A stretch of DNA of 7,769 nucleotides from a bacterium (GTDB taxonomy: Bacteria; Patescibacteriota; Minisyncoccia; Minisyncoccales; PEYH01), in the NCBI GenBank assembly GCA_021161645.1, contig JAGHAC010000021.1, positions 1-7,769 of the forward strand, in the 5' to 3' direction. Position numbers and translations under genes: made by a program. Below are positions 1 through 5,068 of this stretch, piece by piece. Below the pieces are notes generated by a model. That model was not told where the DNA came from and did not search any database. It saw only the letters and a program-made list of their open reading frames with translations. Position 1 is the stretch's first letter, and every line of letters begins with the position of its first letter.

Positions 1-160
1 CCTTTAAACCCCCCCCCCCTATTAATTTAATCTCGGGGAGTCCCCGCCCTTTCCCCCCTTCGTAAAAAATTACAATATCCCTTTTCTCTCCTTTTCTTTA
101 GAACCTAACAGCTCTACCCTTATTCTTTATCATTACAAGATTTTAAACAATCAATGCTAT
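1..160. other. C-rich stretch at the left edge with no gene recognised
   Basis: The plus strand is pyrimidine-rich, with a run of 11 Cs at 9-19, six Cs at 53-58, and a small perfect hairpin (CGGGG, loop AGT, CCCCG) at 34-46. The hairpin lacks a T-tract on the minus strand, so it is not a good terminator. Only frames of about a dozen codons exist on the minus strand. I found no resemblance to tRNA, 5S rRNA, SRP RNA or tmRNA by eye. The homopolymer run may mark a poor-quality contig end. Confidence 0.4.
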
Positions 161-170
161 CCCCTCCTTT
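161..170 (-). promoter_or_regulatory. Orphan Shine-Dalgarno
   Basis: AAAGGAGGGG on the minus strand lies about 12 nt after the predicted start of transcription from the promoter at 189-216. It is followed after 6 nt by a TTG that opens only a 3-codon frame, and after 5 nt by an ATT that opens 11 codons. Neither is convincing. It may serve a tiny leader peptide, a broken gene, or a gene disrupted by sequence errors near the edge. Confidence 0.35.
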
Positions 171-188
171 TTTAAGGTGCATTATTTA

Positions 189-216
189 AGTATAACACAC
201 ATTAAATTAAAATCAA
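189..216 (-). promoter_or_regulatory. Extended -10 promoter directly after gatB
   Basis: The minus strand reads TTGATT (216-211), 16 bp, then TATACT (194-189) preceded by TGT, an extended -10 motif. The -35 box begins at the first base after the gatB stop codon. Transcription would start near 182 and run leftward out of the window, so it must serve something at or beyond the left edge. Confidence 0.55.
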
Positions 217-1701
217 CTATTTTGAACCCTTTAATAATTTTATCAAAATCTCCCTTGCTTTATCAGGATTAACCTTTCCCTTAGTTATTTTCATCATTTG
301 CCCCACTAAAAACTGAATAGCATTTTCTTTGCCTGATTGAAAATCTTTCACCGGTTTTGGATTGTCTTGTATTATCCTTTCTGCTAGTTTCTGAATTTCT
401 GTTTCATCTGAAACCTGAACTAGCTCTTTTTCTTTCAAAATATCTGAAGGGTCTTTGCTTGTCTTAAACATTTGTTCCAATAAAATTTTTGCCATTCTAC
501 TAGTAAGATTTTTTTCTTCAATAATAGTGATAAATTCGGCAAAATTTTCGGGAGTAATTGGATATAATTTTTCCTTTAAAGGTTTCCCTTTCAGCAACCC
601 TATTCCATCACCTATGAGATAATTTGCCAGCATTTCCAAAAGCTTCCCTTTTTTATCTTTTAAATTCTTGTCTTGAACCCATCTTATCAATTCCGAAGAA
701 GACTTTTCAAAATATTCAGTTAGTTCCTTGTTGCTTATTAATGTTTCGATCTTAGTTTCTGCAATCCCATATTCTTGCAAAAAACGAATTCGCTTCTCTT
801 GAGGCAACTCCGGTACTTCTTGTTTTATTTCCTCTAAATAATAAGTGTCTATCTCCAATGGCGGGAGATCCGGCTCAGGAAAGTAACGATAATCATGAGC
901 CTCCTCCTTAATTCGCTGAGTAATAGTTTTAGCTCTTTTGTCGTCCCAGCCCTTAGTTTCTTGAATCACCTCTCCCCCACTATCTAAAATTTCTTTTTGT
1001 CTTTCAATCTCATATTCAATTGCTCGCTCCACCGCCCTAAAAGAATTTAAGTTTTTTATCTCAACCTTTGTCCCCCATTCTTTACTTTTAACTTTTAACT
1101 TTTGACTTAGACTTATATTCGCTTCAACGCGCATCTGTCCTTTCTCCATATCAGCATTAGACACATCTAAATATCTCAAAATCAATTGAAGTTCTTGAGC
1201 AAATTTCTTTGCTTCTTGAGCGGAAACCATATCTGGCTCTGTGACTAATTCCATTAAAGGAATTCCCGCCCTATTAAAATCTAATAATGAATAATCAGCG
1301 CCTTGAGGATGAACAAGTCGGGCTGTATCTTCTTCTAAATGAATTCGTCTTATTCTTATCTTTTTCCCAAAAATAATTAAAAAGCCATTCTCGCATAGTG
1401 GCTTTTGATATTGAGAAATTTGATATCCTTTGGGCAGGTCTGGATAAAAATAATTTTTTCTTTCAAAAAACGACCACGGTGCTATTTTGCAATTAAGAGC
1501 AATGCCGGTTTTAATTACTTTTCTAACCGCTTCTTTGTTGACCACGGGCAATGTTCCGGGGTGTCCCAAACATACCGGACAAATATTTACATTCGGCTCT
1601 TTTTCTTGAGAATCGTTTTTGCAGGAACAAAACATTTTTGAGCGAGTTTTAAGCTCGATATGAATCTCCAAGCCAATTGTAGGAAGATATTCTTTTCTCA
1701 T
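217..1701 (-). CDS. gatB: Aspartyl/glutamyl-tRNA(Asn/Gln) amidotransferase subunit B
   Basis: GatB is the tRNA-binding kinase/transamidase subunit of GatCAB, which converts Glu-tRNA-Gln and Asp-tRNA-Asn to their amidated forms. The 494-residue product is full length. It has GLEIHIEL at 10-17, a four-Cys zinc site (Cys25, Cys27, Cys41, Cys44), YFYPDLPKGYQISQ at 84-97, HLEED at 121-125, DFNRAGIPLMELVTEPD at 141-157, KVEIKNLNSF at 212-221 and RYFPEPDLPP at 272-281. A helical linker leads to the C-terminal YqeY-like tRNA-binding domain ending FLVGQMMKITKGKVNP. Residues 198-207 are encoded by a heptamer repeat (1083-1110), where related proteins have a shorter loop. gatA and gatC are not in the window. 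No Shine-Dalgarno precedes the ATG. It appears to be the last gene of the run that starts at secE. Confidence 0.97.
   Translation of the reverse strand: MRKEYLPTIGLEIHIELKTRSKMFCSCKNDSQEKEPNVNICPVCLGHPGTLPVVNKEAVRKVIKTGIALNCKIAPWSFFERKNYFYPDLPKGYQISQYQKPLCENGFLIIFGKKIRIRRIHLEEDTARLVHPQGADYSLLDFNRAGIPLMELVTEPDMVSAQEAKKFAQELQLILRYLDVSNADMEKGQMRVEANISLSQKLKVKSKEWGTKVEIKNLNSFRAVERAIEYEIERQKEILDSGGEVIQETKGWDDKRAKTITQRIKEEAHDYRYFPEPDLPPLEIDTYYLEEIKQEVPELPQEKRIRFLQEYGIAETKIETLISNKELTEYFEKSSSELIRWVQDKNLKDKKGKLLEMLANYLIGDGIGLLKGKPLKEKLYPITPENFAEFITIIEEKNLTSRMAKILLEQMFKTSKDPSDILKEKELVQVSDETEIQKLAERIIQDNPKPVKDFQSGKENAIQFLVGQMMKITKGKVNPDKAREILIKLLKGSK
1083..1110. repeat. 7-bp tandem repeat inside gatB
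   Basis: Four 7-bp units on the plus strand read TACTTTT, AACTTTT, AACTTTT and GACTTAG. In the coding sense this is AAAAGTT repeated and encodes about residues 198-207 of GatB, a Lys-rich stretch (KLKVKSK at 201-207). In the alternative phase TAACTTT it differs by one base from the TAATTTT unit upstream of dcd, and it lies in the same orientation. Confidence 0.75.
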
Positions 1702-1719
1702 ACTTCTATTGTAGTAAAA

Positions 1720-2331
1720 TCATAAAATTTTATCCACGATTTTTATCACTTCTTGATAAACATCTTCAACTTTTCTCTCTCCGTCTATTATCCTTATTAC
1801 ATTAAACATATCTGACAATTTCTGATAGTTGATCCAAACTTTCTTAAGTTTTTTCTCTTTCTCAAATAATTTTATCTCTTCTCCTCTTTTTTTAATTCTT
1901 TCAATACATACCTTTGGCCTAACTTTCAAAAGCAATACTAAATCAGCCATTAAAAAATCTTTATTAAGTTCTATGATTTTTTCTAAGTCCTCCTTTTTCT
2001 CTGACCCAAAAGCAAAAGAAGAAAAGAAATAACGATCAGAAATAACAAATTTACCTTCTCTCAATGAAGGAATAATAAGATTTTCTAAGTGCTCTCTCCT
2101 ATCTTGAGCAAAAAGTTCCTGAAGTTGTAAAGGATCAATTTTTATCCGGTGACCTAAGGCTTGATGAATTTTAGAGGCAATACTTGAGTTTTTGGTAGGC
2201 TCTTTTGTAAGAACGGTTTTAATTCTTTTATTTTCTAAATATTCTTTTAAAAGCTTTGCCTGTGTGCTCAACCCCGACCCATCTAAACCTTCAAAAACAA
2301 TGAATTTTCCCTGATAAATATTTTTTTTCAT
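1720..2331 (-). CDS. tmk: Thymidylate (dTMP) kinase with an altered P-loop
   Basis: Tmk phosphorylates dTMP to dTDP with ATP. The 203-residue product has the family layout: P-loop region FEGLDGSGLSTQ (13-24), TKEPT (42-46, matching TREPG), LFAQDRREHL (73-82), the SDRY motif with Asp99-Arg100 (98-101), ADLVLLLKVRP (129-139), and a basic LID-like segment around 144-164 (ERIKKRGEE...KEKK). The odd feature is Leu21 where the Walker A lysine of GxxGxGK-S/T is expected; the codon is TTG, so a single base miscall from a Lys codon does not explain it. The rest of the fold is intact, so this is an altered kinase and not an obvious pseudogene. It starts at an ATG 18 nt after thyX, with no Shine-Dalgarno, and gatB follows 18 nt after its TGA. 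Confidence 0.9.
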   Translation of the reverse strand: MKKNIYQGKFIVFEGLDGSGLSTQAKLLKEYLENKRIKTVLTKEPTKNSSIASKIHQALGHRIKIDPLQLQELFAQDRREHLENLIIPSLREGKFVISDRYFFSSFAFGSEKKEDLEKIIELNKDFLMADLVLLLKVRPKVCIERIKKRGEEIKLFEKEKKLKKVWINYQKLSDMFNVIRIIDGERKVEDVYQEVIKIVDKIL

Positions 2332-2349
2332 AGTTTCATGATTTCTGCC

Positions 2350-3006
2350 TTATATTATATCGTCAAATATTACTGGTATTCTTTTTTGAACATCTTTCAA
2401 AAGATTAGTCATTACATAACGTATCTCCCAATGAGCAGAAGGGTCTGTCCTCAATTTAAAAATGTGACGCCACTCTCTAAAGTTAGTAGTAACAACAATT
2501 TGAGACTTAATACCTATTGGAAGAATCTGCCTTGCGTCTTGAGGGATCCACCCTGCTTTTCTTAATCCCCGATACATTTGCTCATTTAAGTCTGCCCACT
2601 CTTTAAAAGATATTTTAATTTTCTTTCCGTCAGAAAGTTCGAGATCTACAATTTTCTCTGATTCATCTTTGTCTGGAGGGATTACTACATAAAAATTACT
2701 CTCATCTACATATCTTGTGGACTCCTGCGTAAAAGACGCTAATCTGTGACGAACTAATTCGTGGGTAAACCCTCTTGAAACATTATTGAATTCTACGGTC
2801 ATGCAAGAATGTTCTAACACGCTTTCATGACCTCTGTTTCGCAGCATCTCAACAAACTTTTCTGCAGAATTAGGCGTAATCCTATCTCTTGATTGATACG
2901 AAGTTCTCCCACAAAGTTCAATTAATTCTAAAGGAGTTTCTCCTTTCAATCCAACCAAAATTGCCAAAATTTTATGACTCCCTGCGTTTTTGAGAATATT
3001 TGCCAT
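2350..3006 (-). CDS. thyX: FAD-dependent thymidylate synthase ThyX
   Basis: ThyX converts dUMP to dTMP using methylene-tetrahydrofolate as carbon donor and FADH2/NADPH as reductant, as a homotetramer. The signature RHR-x7-S is present as RHRLASFTQES (residues 86-96), followed by TRY. Other conserved parts are GHESVLEH at 59-66, the ARQILP segment at 158-163, and NFREWRHIFKLR plus the A-x-x-EIR segment at 175-196. The ATG at 3006-3004 gives 218 residues, a normal length, 4 nt after the dcd stop. The frame extends 39 codons further upstream, but that would lie inside dcd and shows no family similarity. A weak AGG at the dcd stop precedes the ATG. The neighbours dcd and tmk supply its substrate and consume its product. 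Confidence 0.96.
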   Translation of the reverse strand: MANILKNAGSHKILAILVGLKGETPLELIELCGRTSYQSRDRITPNSAEKFVEMLRNRGHESVLEHSCMTVEFNNVSRGFTHELVRHRLASFTQESTRYVDESNFYVVIPPDKDESEKIVDLELSDGKKIKISFKEWADLNEQMYRGLRKAGWIPQDARQILPIGIKSQIVVTTNFREWRHIFKLRTDPSAHWEIRYVMTNLLKDVQKRIPVIFDDII

Positions 3007-3010
3007 AAAC

Positions 3011-3586
3011 CTAAGAAGATAAATCTTTATGAATCTTACTCTCTTGTGGATCCATATCGCCAAAATATTTTGCGTCTTTCTTTTTAGGATAAGGTTTTTC
3101 TGCTGGAGAAGAAAGGGTTTCAAAAGCTATCTGACAAATTCTCATTCCTGGATACAAAAGAATTGGCAACATACCAATGTTTGAGATTTCCAAAGTAAGC
3201 CTTCCTTTAAAACCGGGGTCGATATATCCAGCAGTTGAATGAACAATAATTCCCAATCTTCCCCAACTAGAACGACCTTCAATTCTAGCCCCAATATCGT
3301 CTGGGAGCTCAATCTCCTCTAAAGTAATGCCTAAAATGAATTGGCTTGGTTGCAAAACAAATGGTTTATTTTTGCTAACTTTGACAATCTCGGTTAAATT
3401 ATGAAAAGTTTTCGGGTCTTTTGGGTCAATGTAGGGTTTAACAGTATGATTAAAGATCCTAAATTCATTTCCTAGCCGAAAATCTAAAGAAGCAGGGCCC
3501 AACTGAATTTCAAAATTGGGCTTTGGAGTAATTTTGATTTTGCCTTCTTTTATATATTTTTTGATGTCCCGATCTGATAAAATCAC
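3011..3586 (-). CDS. dcd: dCTP deaminase, possibly bifunctional (dUMP-forming)
   Basis: The enzyme deaminates dCTP to supply uracil deoxynucleotides for thymidylate synthesis and works as a trimer of the dUTPase fold. The 191-residue product matches the family length. It starts MILSDRDIKKYI, matching the conserved family N-terminus, so the GTG at 3586-3584 is the start. The active-site block has GRSSWGRLG at 104-112, HSTAG at 116-120, IDPGF at 122-126 and LTLE with the catalytic Glu133; RPY-type residues (KPY, 164-166) and DAKY (171-174) follow. HSTAG resembles the Mycobacterium tuberculosis and Methanocaldococcus bifunctional DCD-DUT enzymes, which release dUMP, whereas the E. coli enzyme has TAH at that place; bifunctionality is my inference. 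No Shine-Dalgarno is seen. thyX follows after only 4 nt. Confidence 0.93.
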   Translation of the reverse strand: MILSDRDIKKYIKEGKIKITPKPNFEIQLGPASLDFRLGNEFRIFNHTVKPYIDPKDPKTFHNLTEIVKVSKNKPFVLQPSQFILGITLEEIELPDDIGARIEGRSSWGRLGIIVHSTAGYIDPGFKGRLTLEISNIGMLPILLYPGMRICQIAFETLSSPAEKPYPKKKDAKYFGDMDPQESKIHKDLSS

Positions 3587-3590
3587 GGAG

Positions 3591-3646
3591 TAATTTCTAA
3601 TTCTTAATTTTTAATTTGTAATTTTTATTCAATTTTTAATTTTTAT
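3591..3646. repeat. 7-bp AT-rich tandem repeat upstream of dcd
   Basis: The plus strand has five in-phase heptamers, TAATTTC, TAATTCT, TAATTTT, TAATTTG and TAATTTT (3591-3625), then after a one-unit irregularity TTTTTAA and TTTTTAT. It directly abuts the 8-bp array. Together the two arrays fill almost all of the 112 nt between rplK and dcd. It is the inverse orientation of the heptamer found before gyrB. Confidence 0.8.
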
Positions 3647-3650
3647 TTCT

Positions 3651-3698
3651 TAATTAACTCAATCACTCCATCACTCGGTCACTCAGTCACTCGGTCAC
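3651..3698. repeat. 8-bp tandem repeat between rplK and dcd
   Basis: Six consecutive 8-bp units on the plus strand read TAATTAAC, TCAATCAC, TCCATCAC, TCGGTCAC, TCAGTCAC and TCGGTCAC, ending at the base next to the rplK stop codon. In the mRNA sense the unit is GTGACYGA. It belongs to the same family as the array upstream of rplK (T-Y-A-R-TCAC). Every unit carries a TGA or TAA in the mRNA sense, and because 8 is not a multiple of 3 the stops fall in all three frames. Confidence 0.85.
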
Positions 3699-4118
3699 TT
3701 ACTCCACCTCAATTCCCATACCCTTTGCTTGTGCCTCAATAATTTTCATTGCTTTTTCTATATCGTTAGTACTAAGATCTGGAAGCTTCGTCTGGGCTAT
3801 TTCCCTAATTTGCTCTTTTGTTAATTTGCCTACTTTCTTTCTGTTAGGCTCTCCTGATCCTTTTTCAATCCCTGCGGCTTTTTTTATTAAATCTGAAGCC
3901 AATGGCTGTTTTAGTTCAAAGTCAAAACTTCTATCTTCGTAAATAGTAATGATCACAGGAATTTTAAAGCCGGCTTTATCTTTTGTAGCGTCATTAAATT
4001 TCTGACAAAAATCAGAAATATTAATACCATGCTGAGCCAAGGCAGGCCCAATAGGAGGAGCCGGATTTGCCTGCCCGGCCGGAATTTGCAATTTTACTTT
4101 TGTTAATATTTTTTTCAT
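3699..4118 (-). CDS. rplK: 50S ribosomal protein L11
   Basis: L11 forms the GTPase-associated centre of the large subunit with 23S rRNA helices 43/44. I place the start at the ATG at 4118-4116, giving 139 residues (family usually about 141). The frame is open to a TTG four codons upstream, but that codon lies inside the octamer array and adds nothing conserved. The N-terminal domain has KLQIPAGQANPAPPIGPALA at 9-28 and HGINISDFC at 30-38. The C-terminal rRNA-binding domain runs from about 72, with RKKVGKLTKEQI at 93-104 and DIEKAMKIIEAQAKGMGIEV near the end. It follows nusG, as in most bacteria, but the expected partner rplA (L1) does not follow: the next gene is dcd. No Shine-Dalgarno is evident. 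Confidence 0.96.
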   Translation of the reverse strand: MKKILTKVKLQIPAGQANPAPPIGPALAQHGINISDFCQKFNDATKDKAGFKIPVIITIYEDRSFDFELKQPLASDLIKKAAGIEKGSGEPNRKKVGKLTKEQIREIAQTKLPDLSTNDIEKAMKIIEAQAKGMGIEVE

Positions 4119-4123
4119 AATTT

Positions 4124-4187
4124 TTAGCAACTTAATAACTTGATAACTTAATCACTCAGCTACTTAATCACTTGATCGCTTAGTCAC
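4124..4187. repeat. 8-bp tandem repeat in the nusG-rplK gap
   Basis: Eight consecutive 8-bp units on the plus strand read TTAGCAAC, TTAATAAC, TTGATAAC, TTAATCAC, TCAGCTAC, TTAATCAC, TTGATCGC and TTAGTCAC (consensus TTAATCAC; GTGATTAA in the mRNA). The array fills nearly all of the gap, from a few nucleotides after the nusG stop to 5 nt before the rplK ATG. The same octamer family recurs, in the same phase and orientation, in the gap after rplK. There are no spacers, so it is not a CRISPR array. Confidence 0.85.
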
Positions 4188-4193
4188 TCAACC

Positions 4194-4739
4194 CTATATC
4201 TTTTTAATTTGCAGGGAGTCTAACTCGACCGGCGTATCTCTACCAAAAAGGTTGATATTTACCTTTACCTTTCCCTGTTCTTCATCAATATCAGAAACCT
4301 TACCTTCATAATCTTTAAAGGGTCCGTCTATAATTCTTACCGGATCGCCTACTTTAAAATTAATTTTGAATTTCGGTTCTTCCTGTCCCATTCTCTTTTT
4401 CAATTCTTCTATTTCTTTATCAGCAATAGGAACAGGAGTAGTACCTGCTCCCACAAACCCTGTAACATTTGGAGTATTTCTTACCACATACCAAGAATCA
4501 TCTGTAACTATCATTTCAACCAACACATAGCCCGGATAAATCTTTTCTTCTACCACTTGTCTTTTTCCGTTTTTAATCTTTATTTTCTTCTCTTTTGGAA
4601 CAATAACATTAAAAATCTTATCCTCCATTCCCAAGGATTCTATTCTCTGTTTTAGGCTTTTTGCCACCGCGTCTTCATATCCGGAATACGTATGAATCGC
4701 ATACCACCTTCTCTTTTGTGGCAATTGCTGTTTTGGCAT
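4194..4739 (-). CDS. nusG: Transcription termination/antitermination factor NusG
   Basis: NusG binds the RNA polymerase clamp to promote processive elongation and couples polymerase to Rho or to ribosomal protein S10. The 181-residue product has the usual two domains. The NGN domain has RWYAIHTYSGYE at 11-22, YPGYVLVEM at 68-76 and TGFVG at 93-97. The C-terminal KOW domain starts near 128, with VGDPVRIIDGPFKDYEG at 130-146 and NLFGRDTPVELD at 163-174. There is no extra inserted domain. The ATG starts 3 nt after the secE stop codon, implying translational coupling, and no Shine-Dalgarno is seen. It is followed by a 75-nt gap filled by an 8-bp tandem repeat before rplK. Confidence 0.97.
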   Translation of the reverse strand: MPKQQLPQKRRWYAIHTYSGYEDAVAKSLKQRIESLGMEDKIFNVIVPKEKKIKIKNGKRQVVEEKIYPGYVLVEMIVTDDSWYVVRNTPNVTGFVGAGTTPVPIADKEIEELKKRMGQEEPKFKINFKVGDPVRIIDGPFKDYEGKVSDIDEEQGKVKVNINLFGRDTPVELDSLQIKKI

Positions 4740-4742
4740 AAT

Positions 4743-4943
4743 TTATTCTATTAATCTTCTTAATAAAAATGAAAATATGGCATCAAATGAGCCCAAAAAA
4801 ACAGCAACAAAAAAAGAAATTCCTATCACAATTAAAGAATATCTCATTGCTTGCTTTCTTGTGGGCCAATTTATTTTTTTGCTTTCTGTCTTAACTTCTT
4901 TTAGATAATTAATTAATTTTGGAATCGGATTGCTTATTTTCAT
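4743..4943 (-). CDS. secE: Preprotein translocase subunit SecE
   Basis: SecE is the small membrane subunit that clamps SecY in the SecYEG protein-export channel. The 66-residue product is the short, single-span form usual outside enterobacteria. It has an N-terminal amphipathic helix with the family motif EVKTESKKINWPTRKQA (16-32; the core is KxxWPTRKQ) and one transmembrane segment at about 35-57 (SLIVIGISFFVAVFLGSFDAI in character), followed by a short basic tail. It is the first gene after the promoter at 4990-5018 and is separated from nusG by 3 nt, the classic secE-nusG pair. No Shine-Dalgarno is visible before the ATG; the leader is A-rich. Confidence 0.95.
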   Translation of the reverse strand: MKISNPIPKLINYLKEVKTESKKINWPTRKQAMRYSLIVIGISFFVAVFLGSFDAIFSFLLRRLIE

Positions 4944-4963
4944 ATTTTTATCTACTTTTTTAA

Positions 4964-4981
4964 AAGCCCCTTCTGGGGCTT
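4964..4981 (-). promoter_or_regulatory. Hairpin at the 5' end of the secE transcript
   Basis: The minus strand reads AAGCCCC, a 4-nt loop AGAA, then GGGGCTT: a 7-bp perfect stem. Given the predicted start near 4983, the stem would begin within the first few nucleotides of the mRNA. A 5'-terminal stem of this kind is known to protect mRNAs from 5'-end-dependent decay. It could instead be a weak attenuator, since four Ts follow, but the T-run is short and turns into As. No plus-strand gene is present for it to terminate. Confidence 0.6.
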
Positions 4982-4989
4982 ATTTTTAT

Positions 4990-5018
4990 ATAATAATCCC
5001 GTCAAAATAATTTGTCAA
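4990..5018 (-). promoter_or_regulatory. Promoter of the secE-nusG-rplK run
   Basis: The minus strand carries TTGACA (5018-5013), 17 bp, then TATTAT (4995-4990): a perfect -35 and a 5/6 -10 at optimal spacing. It begins only 6 bp after the T-tract of the preceding terminator. The predicted start of transcription is near 4983, about 40 nt before the secE ATG. A second TTGAC lies within the spacer at 5004-5000 but has no -10 at a suitable distance. Confidence 0.8.
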
Positions 5019-5024
5019 ATTAAT

Positions 5025-5058
5025 AAAAAAAGGGCGCCAGTAAAATGCTGCCGCGCCC
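5025..5058 (-). terminator. Intrinsic terminator after the DUF218-like gene
   Basis: Ten nucleotides after the TAA, the minus strand forms a GC-rich hairpin: GGGCGC (5058-5053) pairs with GCGCCC (5037-5032), extended by CAG/CTG (5050-5048 with 5040-5038) across a two-base bulge, closing a 7-nt AT-rich loop. It is followed directly by seven Ts (5031-5025). This is a textbook Rho-independent terminator and should insulate the secE promoter that begins 6 bp further on. Confidence 0.9.
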
Positions 5059-5068
5059 ACTCCTAACC

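Noticed and set aside
120..155. ATT-initiated 11-codon reading frame after the orphan Shine-Dalgarno
   Set aside because: ATT starts are very rare, and the frame is too short and has no recognisable content.
1405..1641. Plus-strand open frame of 78 codons
   Set aside because: Antisense to the best conserved N-terminal part of gatB, with no recognisable domain or initiation signal.
1829..2032. Plus-strand open frame of 67 codons
   Set aside because: Antisense to tmk; Ser/Phe-rich composition is what the complement of Lys/Glu-rich coding sequence gives.
2338..2565. Plus-strand open frame of 75 codons
   Set aside because: Antisense to thyX, with no Shine-Dalgarno or family resemblance.
3007..3123. 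N-terminal extension of ThyX by 39 residues
   Set aside because: It lies inside dcd in another frame, has no ThyX similarity, and the ATG at 3006 sits 4 nt after the dcd stop and gives a normal length.
4119..4130. TTG start of rplK four codons upstream
   Set aside because: It falls within the octamer repeat, has no Shine-Dalgarno, and the internal ATG gives the conserved L11 N-terminus.
3651..4187. Octamer arrays as CRISPR or as transcription terminators
   Set aside because: Units are only 8 bp with no unique spacers, and they do not form a GC-rich stem followed by a T-tract.
4964..4981. Hairpin as a terminator for the DUF218-like gene or for plus-strand transcription
   Set aside because: A better terminator already exists at 5025-5058, the hairpin lies downstream of the secE promoter, and there is no plus-strand gene to end.
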